Positions 12,001 through 22,300 of a stretch of DNA of 64,000 nucleotides are shown here, in pieces. Source of the DNA: Tethya wilhelma. Lineage: Eukaryota; Porifera; Demospongiae; Tethyida; Tethyidae. A model generated the notes under the pieces. That model saw nothing but the letters and a program-made list of their open reading frames with translations, was not told the DNA's origin and made no database searches. The position numbers and the translations under genes are program-made. The stretch spans positions 19,873,010 to 19,937,009 of the forward strand of contig CAXIPT010000002.1 of the NCBI GenBank assembly GCA_964030475.1. Direction: 5' to 3'. Position 1 is the first letter of the stretch; each line of letters begins with the position of its first letter.

Positions 12001-12224
12001 ATCATACTAAAATGCTTGCAGTACTAGTGGTTCATAATTGTTTGACAAAACTCATGCACTGAACTCATTATCATTGTAATGGCAATTCTTTCACTTCTCT
12101 GACCATAGGAATTGTTATTGGCAGTATTGTAGTTATTATACTTATTCTGATTATTATTGCAATCATTGTGGGTGGATTATACTGTGCCAGTCATCGCTCG
12201 CCATCAAAGGTACGAAATGTGTAG
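9050..12224 (+). CDS. Receptor gene 4: novel N-domain + Cys module + three sushi domains + TM
   Basis: Exons read 9050-9362, 9447-9644, 10540-10677, 10861-11049, 11196-11384, 11615-11842, 11954-11995 and 12109-12224. ATG 9050 gives signal peptide M-A-I-G-V-L-L-I-V-I-S. Unlike its paralogues, the N-domain is split by an extra intron, then ends L-R-R-D-C and T-H-C-L. The cysteine module follows (N-D-C-C-N-Y-Y). Sushi 1 and 2 are near copies (C-D-A-L-P-Q-P-A-N-A start), made by a 335-bp duplication of exon and intron. Sushi 3 (C-G-D-L-E-N-P-T-N-G) ends in a short C-rich spacer. A Gly/Ile linker precedes a transmembrane helix rich in I/L/V and a very short tail. I read through to a stop at 12224 after S-H-R-S-P-S-K-V-R-N-V, but AAG|GTACGA at 12209-12216 could instead be a splice donor to an unseen tail exon. 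Confidence 0.8.
10055..10243. mobile_element. MITE-like element in a gene 4 intron
   Basis: Terminal inverted repeats are visible: GTATAGCGGGAAATTTTC at the left end and, read on the minus strand, GTATAGCAGGAAAATTTC at the right end. The inside is AT-rich with no coding frame. The element is flanked by a direct repeat of about 37 bases (10000-10037 and 10270-10306), which is longer than a normal target-site duplication. Confidence 0.6.
10740..11195 (+). repeat. Tandem duplication of a sushi exon with its flanking intron
   Basis: The intron before sushi 1 (about 10760-10860) and the intron before sushi 2 (about 11108-11195) are clearly similar, as are the two exons, with an exon-to-exon offset of 335 bases. 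Intron similarity shows the duplication is fairly recent. Confidence 0.75.
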
Positions 12225-12836
12225 CATCAGTGCTGATGTGCTCACTCAGTGGATTTCTGGGAACTTATTTTTTAATAGCTGAAGTTTCTATTTAACTCAT
12301 TCTAGTAGTTTTGTCAAGTTTTGCCATAATGATATTCTTTTTGTATGCAGTGCTGATGTGCTCACTCAATGGATTTCTGGGAACCTATTTTTTTAATAGC
12401 TAAAGTTTTTCATATATTAGTAGCTTTGTATAGTTGTCATAATGATATTCTCTTTGTATATTATCCCATTACACTCTGATCCCATTACAATCTGGTAAAG
12501 ATCGGTTATTCTGGTCTATCCGCGCGTGCGCGCGCCGCCTATGTCAATCTGTACTGGCACGTCCGTACGACTCAAAACCGTCCCACGCAAAATAAATAAT
12601 TGCGCAATGTGCAGACGGATGACGTCATTGAAAATTAAACTAACAAAGAGCTAGAGATCCGCGAGAGCAAGGTGACAAAGTTGGACGGTACAGCTGTTTG
12701 AGCAGAAGATCCATAAAATTATTTGTACTCGTGATAAGAGTGAAAGTTGTGGTGTTTCTAAAAAGCTGAGAGAATTTAGGAATCCTGTACTCCATAATAA
12801 ACTGTACAAAGTTGTTTGTTACTTGCGAAAATCATC
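12225..12836. promoter_or_regulatory. Intergenic region and promoter of gene 5
   Basis: A direct duplication of about 120 bases occurs at about 12228-12345 and 12350-12460. Closer to gene 5, a CG-rich run (about 12521-12538) resembles NRF1-type sites, and a perfect palindromic CRE/ATF site TGACGTCA lies at 12620-12627. No coding frame is seen. Factor binding is inferred from motif sequence. Confidence 0.5.
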
Positions 12837-14551
12837 ATGGAGCTGAGAAGACTCTCGTTTCTATTTTTTTGTGTCAGTGTTGTTTCCATCTCTGTGAATG
12901 GACAAGACATGAACTGTCCTCGGATAACTCAAGACATGAATCGCAACCTTTTAGGAACCTTTTCTCGACTTGAAGCGGAAGGATTGATAGCTTCTGCTTA
13001 TGTTGCAACTGGTGGAGAGGGCACTGCTGCTCCAGAAGTTCAAATCACAGGCTTTAACGTAGTCTGTGAGGTGGCTGGAAATCGTTTCAATACCGCTAGA
13101 GGGATATCTGTTCTCGTCGAGTTTGACTGTGATTCAACTGTGTCTAGTTTACCATGTACCTTAGGTGTTGATCAAAATGTTGTTCAGTTTCAGTTCTCTT
13201 GTGGTACGAATGGTGAATATGAATTGTCGGTTCTCGGCACACCTAACAATATTGTGTCTACCTCTACCACGGCAACATTTGATACAGAATTGAACGATAC
13301 ATGCAGTATCTGTGTTGACCCTATTCTAGGAGGAGTCAGTTCAGATGAAGTGACCCACTGTTTCCGTGAGTTTATGCAGATTGATAATATTTACCCAATA
13401 GACACACCCTGACCTAGCCATTATTATAGTCTTTTGCTACCTAAACTCTTGCAGAAGCTTAGCTACCAACTAATGCTGAGACTACAGCTATTGAGTGCTA
13501 CATGTGTTGCGTATACACTACATACATAATTTACTTGTACTGTCAAATAACATCTCCAATACAGCTTGCCATCCTGACTGCAACCGTGGACAAATGAGGT
13601 GTTTTGGTGGTGAAGCAAATGAATGCTGTAACTTTTACCAGCAAGATCTTTGTGTTGCTGACTGCAATGGTACTTTGGTAGCTGACAGTAACTTCTTCTG
13701 TGGTGAGTGTAATAGCTAGATACCATGTTGGGCGGTATATTAGATTTGGCAATTTGGCGATTGGTGCATAAATCGTGTGTACAAAATATTTTTCATGTTA
13801 CTACAATACATTGTGTATGTGAAAAAATCACCAAATTTAAAACCAATATTTTTGTGGGTGGTGGGACGACTAAAAAATTGCCAAAATAAATGCTTGCCAA
13901 TATTTCCGCATTTACGGTACAGTAGAACCTTGATTATCCAAACCTCGCTTATCCGAACTCTTGATTATCCGAACAGAGCTGGAAGCCAAATTTTGATTAA
14001 TTAGCCAAAAACTATCGTGGCTACTGCTAGAGCGGTAAAAACAAGTGTAATTTTATCGCTTCAGTTATCCGAACAAATTCGGTTTTCCGAATGCTTGAAG
14101 TTAGGCTGTGCCCTGAGGTGTTCGGATAATCGAGGTTCTACTGTAGTAACAAAAGTAACTGATATAATTGTTATCAATGCCCCCCTGTCCCCCTTTATCT
14201 CATTGCTAATATGTGCACACACACAGTTTGTCCTGGCTTGGATAATCCAACCAATGGCATGGTTAGTTCCAATGAAATGACATCGATAGGAGAATCAGTG
14301 ACCTTCACTTGTGATGCAACAATTTCTGACCTTGTGGGATCTAGCACACTGACATGTACCGGTGGTGGATGGGACTTAGACCCCCCTACTTGCAAAGGTG
14401 AGCCGTGAGAACCATTAGTTGTTAGACCAACACAAGAGTGCCATGATTAGAATTCCTGAAATTTTTCCCAAATACTTTGGTATGTGTCTCTAGTCTCAGT
14501 CACATAAGGAGAATACATGAACACACTTGTATGTATAAGAGTTTGATTAAG

Positions 14552-14610
<59 letters not shown>

Positions 14611-15251
14611 TGACTGCCACTTACACCTGTGAAGATGGTAGAGTCCTCCAAGGCAATCAGCAACGTACCTGTCAGAGTGATGGTACATGGGATGGCACTG
14701 ACCCAACATGTGGTGAGTACTTTGACATTTCCTGCTATGTTCCTTTTTTTCACTTTCACCATCCACTAAAATTTAATATCAGTTATCTCAGGCCCATAAA
14801 CATCCAAAATGACTGCACACATACATATATAGCTTCTATCAAACCACACACTCACACAACAGCTGCTTCTACTATAACAACAATAGCTACTACATCCGCT
14901 AATGATATCGATACTTCAGCATCTAGTACTACATATGCCACATCTACTGGCCATACCAGTAAGCCTAGTACTGCAAGCTCCACCCTCTCTTTGGATGGTG
15001 CAGTTGGTATCTCTGTCGTCATAACCACAGCTCTTTTTACATTCTTTCTTGGTCTGGTGGTTGGAGTAGCTGTAACGTGTTTCGGCACAAAATGCAATAT
15101 ATGGGGGAAAAGTGCACAGAACAATGTTGAGCAGTCTGATAAAGATGAAGACCAAGAACATGTGTACGATGTAGTTAGTCCATCTTCAGTTGAAATGGAG
15201 AAGTTTAAGATCAGGGAGAACATGGCATATGGTCCAGTTTCACTAAACTAG
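12837..15251 (+). CDS. Receptor gene 5: novel N-domain + Cys module + sushi + damaged sushi + Ser/Thr stalk + TM
   Basis: Exons 12837-13365, 13565-13702, 14227-14397, a doubtful exon ending at 14712, and 14863-15251. ATG 12837 starts a signal peptide (M-E-L-R-R-L-S-F-L-F-F-C). The N-domain is very like that of gene 6 (V-C-E-V-A-G, R-G-I-S-V-L-V-E-F). The cysteine module has N-E-C-C-N-F-Y. The first sushi is complete. The second has lost its 5' half and acceptor to a (CT)n tract, leaving only A-T-Y-T-C through D-P-T-C. The last exon encodes a Ser/Thr-rich stalk of mucin type, one transmembrane helix (V-V-I-T-T-A-L-F-T-F-F-L-G-L-V-V-G-V-A-V) and a tail with H-V-Y-D-V-V and M-A-Y-G-P-V tyrosines, but no NPxY. 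Skipping the damaged exon keeps the frame, because all borders are phase 1. Confidence 0.8.
13920..14143. mobile_element. pogo/Tigger-like MITE in a gene 5 intron
   Basis: The 224-base element begins CAGTAGAACCTTGATTATCC and its right end reads the near-identical inverse (CAGTAGAACCTCGATTATCC on the minus strand). It is flanked by TA on both sides (13918-13919 and 14144-14145), the Tc1/mariner/pogo target duplication. Further ATCCGAAC motifs lie inside. It has no transposase frame, so it is non-autonomous. Confidence 0.8.
14553..14607. repeat. (CT)n microsatellite replacing half of a sushi exon
   Basis: About 54 bases of pure CT sit where gene 6 has the acceptor and first half of the same sushi exon. 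The downstream sequence resumes homology at A-C-T-G-C-C-A-C-T-T-A. Confidence 0.75.
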
Positions 15252-16202
15252 CAAGATCAGCGATGATCAGACAGTACACCTTTTAATAATAACAAGTATA
15301 TAATAATTATTATATCAAACTTATAATATGATAACTAATGCCCCTAAGAGGAAGCAGGAGGGCAATTAACTTATATAGGTTACCATAAGATTGCAAAACT
15401 TGGGCATAAAAATGAATTAGTCGTGATCATGTGTCTACTGAACTGTGTAAGACATGCCTTGTTTCCTTATTTTTGCGCAGTACTTGTTCATTAACTTCTT
15501 TCTTTTTTTTTTTTAGTGTACGTATACATGATTGACTGTATGAGCATGGGCCATTAAATTGGAAATTTAATTATTAAGTTGTTAAAGATTTGTACTTTTG
15601 AGATTAACAGTTAAGTTATAAATTTATGGGACATTATTGTTACTTTCAATGAATTCGTTCACATTTGCAGGTTACTTCCTTTAGCTGATTCCATCTTCAG
15701 TGTGCCTCACCATTAATCACATCAAAGTAAAATATTAGAAGTTGCAACATGATTGTATGTTTAGTTCCATGTGCACGTGGTTGGTGTGTGAATTTGCATA
15801 ATATACACAGTGGTATTATTTGCTCATACCGCTGATCAAAGACTCTCTTTAGGCTTTCCCTATTGAACACCTGGCAGCACTGTATAGTCTACTTGTTTCC
15901 TACATGTACTTTGCAATCTTTTCATTTGTGATTCCTTTGGTAGTATTATCTCAAATAAAAACTGTTGAATGAAAGAAGTGAACAAACTGTCTATCTCTCT
16001 ATATCAGGAAATTCTCCATCTTGATTGAAAACTCTCAATCTCTGATTCTCAACTGTCAATCTGGTCTGAGTGAGTCATCATGTCAGCACCACGGGCCTAT
16101 TTGGAAGCTGTGGTGAGTCTTATTAATAACCTCATCTTCATGCGGCGCGCGCAGCTAGCGTTGAGCCGCAAACCTTGCGCATGCGCAGTTACACAGACAA
16201 TC
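15252..16202. other. Gene 5 3' region
   Basis: AT-rich 3' region; a poly(A) signal AATAAA lies at 15954-15959. At 16141-16195 a CG-rich piece contains TTGCGCATGCGCAG, an NRF1-type motif. No coding frame of note except the decayed exon that follows. Confidence 0.5.
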
Positions 16203-16395
16203 TCCAGAGGTGGTATAAGAGCAATTGCAATCATCTCAGCCTTGGTTACATTCTCTCTTGGTCTGGTAATTGGAGTGGCTGTTACATATTTATGATAATA
16301 CAAATGGTGTGTACGAGGAAATAACTGAGCGGACTAAGGACTTTGTGATGGGAGAGAATGTAGCATATTTAGCAAGAACAGAAAGTACCAATTAG
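16203..16395 (+). pseudogene. Decayed copy of a receptor TM/tail exon
   Basis: A helix T-F-S-L-G-L-V-I-G-V-A-V-T-Y aligns with the gene 5 transmembrane segment (T-F-F-L-G-L-V-V-G-V-A-V-T-C), but a stop follows at once. In a shifted frame the tail continues N-G-V-Y-E-E-I-T-E, M-G-E-N-V-A-Y-L and ends S-T-N, matching the gene 5 tail V-Y-D-V-V, R-E-N-M-A-Y-G and S-L-N. The frame loss and lack of other exons mark it as a remnant of a further family member. Confidence 0.75.
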
Positions 16396-16443
16396 GTCTC
16401 AATGACAATTTTAATTATAATTATAACATTTCTTTTTGTAAAA

Positions 16444-17489
16444 CTATTGTAGTTTCTTCATTCCTAGTTGAAATGACAGTCCATCTCCAAGATTTGCTTT
16501 CTGTATACAAAATAATGATTAAGATATCATAAGCTACCAGCCATACTTTCCTGCCCACAAAATGGCTGGCCTGTAAGACTATGACTGGTGTGTATATACC
16601 TTGTTGATAGCTTTCTGTTGTTCCCTGGTAACAATCTCTTCAATAATCTTTCCATCTCCTTTCACCAGCCTGCATGAAGAGAAACACACAGTCACTAAAT
16701 TTTACATGAAGCAGTGGACAGGCTGGAGCAAAAAAGCTGTATAAATAAATATTATTATTTTTGTGATTTGTCCCACCTGTGTCTGCCAGTATCAGGGTCA
16801 AACACACGTCAAACTACACTCTCCTGTCTCTCATAGTCCTCCTTGGTCATGAGTCTTCGTGTTTTCTCTTTCAATGATGGTTTAGAGACAGACAGCCTCG
16901 GAAGATTTTGTAGACAAAGTTGTTATTGATAAATATAATTATGGCCGTTTTAAATCAGTTGGTTTGCTATCCTTATCTGAATGTTTAATTTTCTTTTTGG
17001 ACTTCATTAATCGTTTGTAAATGGCATTTCTCTATATTAATTTTGTTGAGCTTCGGTTTTCTTTTTTCTCTTGGATTTATGTCATTTCTCTTTCATCCTC
17101 TCATCACTGGAGCTGATGCTCTCCAAGGAGGAGGAGGAGAGGCTGGAATCACTGGGAGATGAGGAATAGTTGGAACTTGCGTTTTCTTTTACGTTTCAAT
17201 TTCCCTTTTTAGGACAACAGCTTCTTCTCTGACAATTATAGAGCTGCTGTGCATGTGTATGTCCACCATCACCATCGTCATCACTGCCACTGAATCCAGA
17301 CTGAGTTTTAGTTTTGCGAGCGTGTTTCTCTGCTGAGCTTAAATAAGAATGCTTCTTCTTTACATGTCTGCCTGCATCTTGCTTACTGCTATGAGATCTA
17401 TCACTAGACCTGTGGTTCACCTCTGATCTGAATAAAAATTGAAGTTTCACGATGTTTGTTTTGTTTGATGAACTTTTTGAAAAAAGCAA
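16444..17489 (-). pseudogene. ARL6IP4: ARL6IP4-like (SR-25) gene with in-frame TGA codons
   Basis: Three C-terminal exons are well preserved on the minus strand: about 16777-16900 (M-T-K-E-D-Y-E-R-Q-E-S-V-V, then stop, R-V-F-D-P-D-T-G-R-H), 16600-16669 (L-V-K-G-D-G-K-I-I-E-E-I-V) and 16444-16500 (N-L-G-D-G-L-S-F-Q, stop TAG). Their splice sites and phases fit each other. This order and wording match the conserved C-terminus of ARL6IP4, a nuclear SR-type protein linked to splicing speckles. In the first exon a TGA replaces the CGA expected for the first of two conserved arginines. Further upstream (17050-17489) a Ser-rich and Lys-rich region shows another TGA in K-E-K-*-H-K-S-K-R-K-K-K and a frame change. 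I therefore call a pseudogene, though sequencing error or a null allele is possible. Confidence 0.72.
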
Positions 17490-17855
17490 ATCATCAATTA
17501 ACTTGTGACCTCTGTATCGGAGTCTGTAATTAATTGAATTGGCTAGATAAGTTGAATTTAAATTTCAAGTTCCGAAAGTTTATTGTAAGGTTTCTGGTCA
17601 TGTTTGATATTTCAGTTTTGTAACAAAACAGTGCTTTAATACTGGTGTACTGGTACAGTAACTTCAAAATTTCATTTATTCATTCGTTCATTCATAATGG
17701 CAATGACCGCATAGGGTGTAATCTAAGCTATGACAATTCATTAAAAATTCATAGCTTGTGTGGGTTGGGATCAAGTCAACCTATAATTATCAGTATAAAG
17801 TCGTAGACCCCGCCTATTCGGGGATGATCAGCATCAGCAGTGTGTAGCTAGTGAA
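17490..17855. other. Gene 6 upstream region
   Basis: AT-rich spacer with no coding frame. Because of its position it should contain the gene 6 promoter. The last 60 bases (from about 17795) are less AT-rich, but I recognise no specific site. Confidence 0.45.
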
Positions 17856-18825
17856 ATGAAGTTGTTTCTCTTACTCAGTTTAACTTGTATTGCTGTGAGT
17901 GGACAAGATTCGAACTGTCCTCGGTTAACTGAAGCCAATCGCGACCTTTTAGGAAACTTTTCTCAACTTGAAATGAGAGGATTGATTGCTTCTGCTTATG
18001 TTGCAACTAGTGGAGAGGGCACTGCTGCTCCAGAAGTTCAAATCACAGACTTTAACGTAGTCTGTGAGGTGGCTGGAGATCGTTTCAATACCGCTAGAGG
18101 GATATCTGTTCTCGTCGAGTTTGACTGTGATTCAACTGTATCCAGTTTTCCATGTACCCCAGATGTTGACCAAAATCTTGTTCAGTTTCAGTTCTCTTGT
18201 GGTATGGATGGTAACTATGATTTTACAATTCTTGGCTCACCCACCAATATTGTTTCTACCTCTACCACGGCAACACTTAATACAGCATTGGACAATAGAT
18301 GCAGTATCTGTGTTGACCCTGCTCTATCAGGAGTCAGCAATTCAGATGAAGTGACCCACTGTTTCCGTGAGTTTTAATATGCAGATTGATAATATTATTT
18401 ACCTGATATACACACCCAGCCATAATAATTATTATAGTCTTTTGCTCCCTGCACTCTTGCAGAAGCTCAGCTACCAACTAATGCTGAGNCACACACACAC
18501 AGCTTGTCCTATGTTGAATAATCCAACCAATGGTATGGCTAGTTCCAATCAAATAACATCGATAGGAGAATCGGTGACCTTCACTTGTGATACGATTGCT
18601 GACCTTGAAGGATCCAACACACTGACATGTACCATTAATGGATGGGACTCAGCCCCCCCTAATTGCAGTGGTGAGTCGTGAGAACCATTAGTTGTTAGAC
18701 CAACACAAGAGTGCCATGACTAGAATTCCTGGAATCGTTTCCCACATACTTTGGTATGTGTCTCTAGTCTCAGTTACATAAGAAGGATGCATATAACACT
18801 TGCGTGTATAAGAGTTTCGATTAAG

Positions 18826-18870
<45 letters not shown>

Positions 18871-19327
18871 CTTCTCTCTGTGTGTGTGTGTATCTGTGTG
18901 ATAAATAATTTTTTTGTACACACAGTTGCCCGGTGTCCAAATGATTTGGTGGATCCTGAAGGTGGTCAGGTGACATACTCCGAGCTACCTCCTCCAGTTG
19001 GTTCTACTGCCACTTATGACTGTGAAGCTAATAGAGTCCTACAAGGCAATGAGCAACGTACCTGTCTAAATGATGGTACATGGGATGGCTCTGACGCAAC
19101 ATGTGGTGAGTTGTGTGTATGACTTGTGTGTCCTTCACCAACTGTTGACTTGACTGTCCACCATTTTGTGTGCCTTCTCTGTCAAGGTGTGACCAGTCAT
19201 TGTGGTTGTGTTGTGTTTGTTTTCTTGTTTCTTCTTGTGGTCTCTGAACTATGTGGTGACTGTTTTTGGGCTTCTTTGTATAGTTAATGCCCTTGTGTGT
19301 CCCCTTCTTCAAGGCACCCATTCTCAT

Positions 19328-19368
<41 letters not shown>

Positions 19369-22300
19369 TTGGAGTATCGTGTGCTAGAGTCTCAGTGTTG
19401 TGTTGTAACTTTTTAAGGTTGAATTTTCATGTGTCTGTATTAATACTAGCTGAGTGCAGGATTTGTCTTAATGGTGGTACTTGTACGCCCAGCACCATGT
19501 CTTGTCTTTGCCCGAATGGTTTCACTGGGGCTAACTGCTCTGGTAAGTACTTTGTGTAGGTTGGATCTCTAGAGTTCCACGCTCTATCTCTCTCTCTCTG
19601 TGTGTGTGTGTGTGTGTGTGTGTCACTCTGAGTGTTGATTGATATGAACATCGGCAATTATTCGCGTGTAATGAGGTTTAATTGCATTGCCTTGTGCCTT
19701 CTGTCAAAGCAGCTGTCACTTACATTCTCATTCTCTTGTGAAGCAAAGCTTCCCCCCCTCTCTCTCACTGCTTACTAGCTAGCTAGCTGCTTAAGTTCTA
19801 GAACCAAAATTATAACCTCTTGGCGCGTATGTGTGAACATTATTACATCAACACCACTCAAAGTAAACTGTTAAGGTTTCAGCAATGGCTGGTTGGTTTA
19901 CTGTGCTCTTTGGTGGTGTTGATGCGTGCATGTATTTGACTCTAAATGACAATGTGCTCCCTTCAATGCAACTAAGATATCGACTGTGGGGAGTGCAATA
20001 CTGGGGAGTGTGATACTGGAAGTGGAGTTTGCTTGTGCCCTTCGACTCACGTTGGGTCTGATTGTTCAGGTAAGGAGGACCAGCTTATGGAATATCTTTG
20101 TGTGAGATCTCTAACAACCTTTTCTTTCTCTTCTTTGTTCCCTCTTTCTCTCTCTCTCTCGTCTTGGTTTGCAGTTTCTTCTTGCTAATAAAAGAGATTC
20201 TTTTTCCTTATCTCTTGTGTTTGCGTCATGTGTGTTGTGTGTTTTCGTGAATTTTGGACGAGGTACTCTGTAGTGACAAATTTAGGAACAAGAATGTCTA
20301 GAAACAACTGTATATACTTAACCGAGGTCCTTTGTTCACTTATTTGTAACAATGTATTTTCACACACAGTGGAAAAAAAGTATTCCTTTTGCTGACATTG
20401 CTTGTAGTAAACCTAGTGTTCTCTCTAGTGTCACATGGTGTCCATGTATTCTTACTAGTGGAGTGTTCTACATCTGGGCTTGTCAAAACAACCTTGGGTT
20501 GTGTGGTTGAGAGGTTTGCTGACTGACCAAAAGTTGAAACTTTGTGGTTTTGATTCTTATCACCTTGTTTACATGTTTTGAGTATTTTACTGACAATGGC
20601 AAGTTGGCAAATTGTTCAACACGTGTACTTATATGTGTATCAGAGAATTAGCATTTATAGGGTGTAAATTGGTGACAGTTTCTTTGCAAGTTTGTATCTT
20701 TTTTTTTTCCTTCTGATGTCCTCTCTGATGGTATGTTGTGTGTGTTTTTCGTGTGCCGACTAGTCGTGCCAAAATCTTGTTGCCCTTCCCAGAGATGTAT
20801 TCATATCGTTGATTATCTAATCACATTTCTGACATATTTGTGGCATAGTCACCCATTATCCAATGATGTATGCCGTGTATGGAATCCATTAGCATAGCCC
20901 TTTGTGTGTCTTTCCTGCTTGAGCTCAAAGATGGTGCGCTTTGGTTGGTGATCGATGGATAGGATATGATCTCCGATCTGATTGTCTCTCTTCTGTTTGG
21001 TTGTTGACCAAGACTCTGTGTGTGTGTGTGTGTGTGTGTAACATTTTCTGTTTGCTCCAAATAGAAATTCGCCAAATTGAGCTCATCCAGGACACGCCTT
21101 AANATCTCTCTCTGTTTACTAGCTAGCTAGCTGCTTAAGTTCTATCTCTTTCAGAACCAAAATTATAACCTCTTCGCGTTATGTGTGAACATTATTACAT
21201 CAACACCACTCAAAGTAAACTGTTAAAAGTTTCAGCAATGGCTGGTTGGTTTACTGTGCTCTTTGGTGGTGTTGATGTGTGCATGTATTTGACTCTAAAT
21301 GACAATGTGCTCCCTTCAATGTAACTAAGATATCGACTGTGGGGAGTGCAATACTGGGGAGTGTGATACTGGAAGTGGAGTTTGCTTGTGCCCTTCGACT
21401 CACGTTGGGTCCGATTGTTCAGGTAAGGAGGAGCAGCTTATGGAATATCTTTGTGTGAGATCTCTAACGACCTTTTCTTTCTCTTCTTTGCTCCCTCTTT
21501 CTCTCTCTCTCTCTCTCGTCTTGGTTCGCAGTTTCTTCTTGCTAATAAAAGAGATTCTTTTTTCTTATCTCTTGTGTTTGCGTCATGTGTGTGTGTGTTT
21601 TCGTGAATTTTGGACGAGGTACTCTGTAGTGACAAATTTAGGAACAAGAATGTCTAGAAACAACTGTATATACTTAACCAAGGTCCTTTGTTCACTTATT
21701 TGTAACAATGTATTTTCACACACAGTGGAAAAAGTAGCTATTCCCTTTGCTGACATTGCTTGTAGTAAACCCAATGTTCTCTCTAGTGTCACATGGTGTC
21801 CATGTATTCTTACTAGTGAGTATTCTACATCCAGGCTTGTCAAAACAACCTTTGGTTGTGTGGTTGAGAAATTTGCTGACAGACAAAAAGTTGAAACTTT
21901 GTGGTTTTGATTCTTATCACCTTGTTTACATGTTTTGAGTATTTTACTGACATTGGCAAGTTGGCAAATTGTTCAACACCTGTACTTATATGTGTACCAG
22001 AGAATTAGCGTTTATAGGGTGTAAATTGGTGACAGTTTCTTTGCAAGTTTGTATTTTTTTTTTCCCCTCAGATGTCCTCTGATGGTATGTTGTGTGTGTT
22101 TTTCGTGTGCCGAATAGTCGTGCCAAAACCTTGTTGCCCTTCCCAGAGATGTATTCATATCGTTGATTATCTAATCACATTTCTGACATATTTGTGGCAT
22201 AGTCACCCATTATCCAATGATGTATGCCGTGTATGGAATCCATTAGCATGGCCCTTTGTGTGTCTTTCCTGCTTGAGCTCAAAGATGGTGCGCTTTGGTT

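Noticed and set aside
14866..15251. ITIM motifs in the gene 5 tail
   Set aside because: The V-Y-D-V-V and A-Y-G-P-V tyrosines lack the required I/V/L/S at position -2, so the strict consensus is not met.
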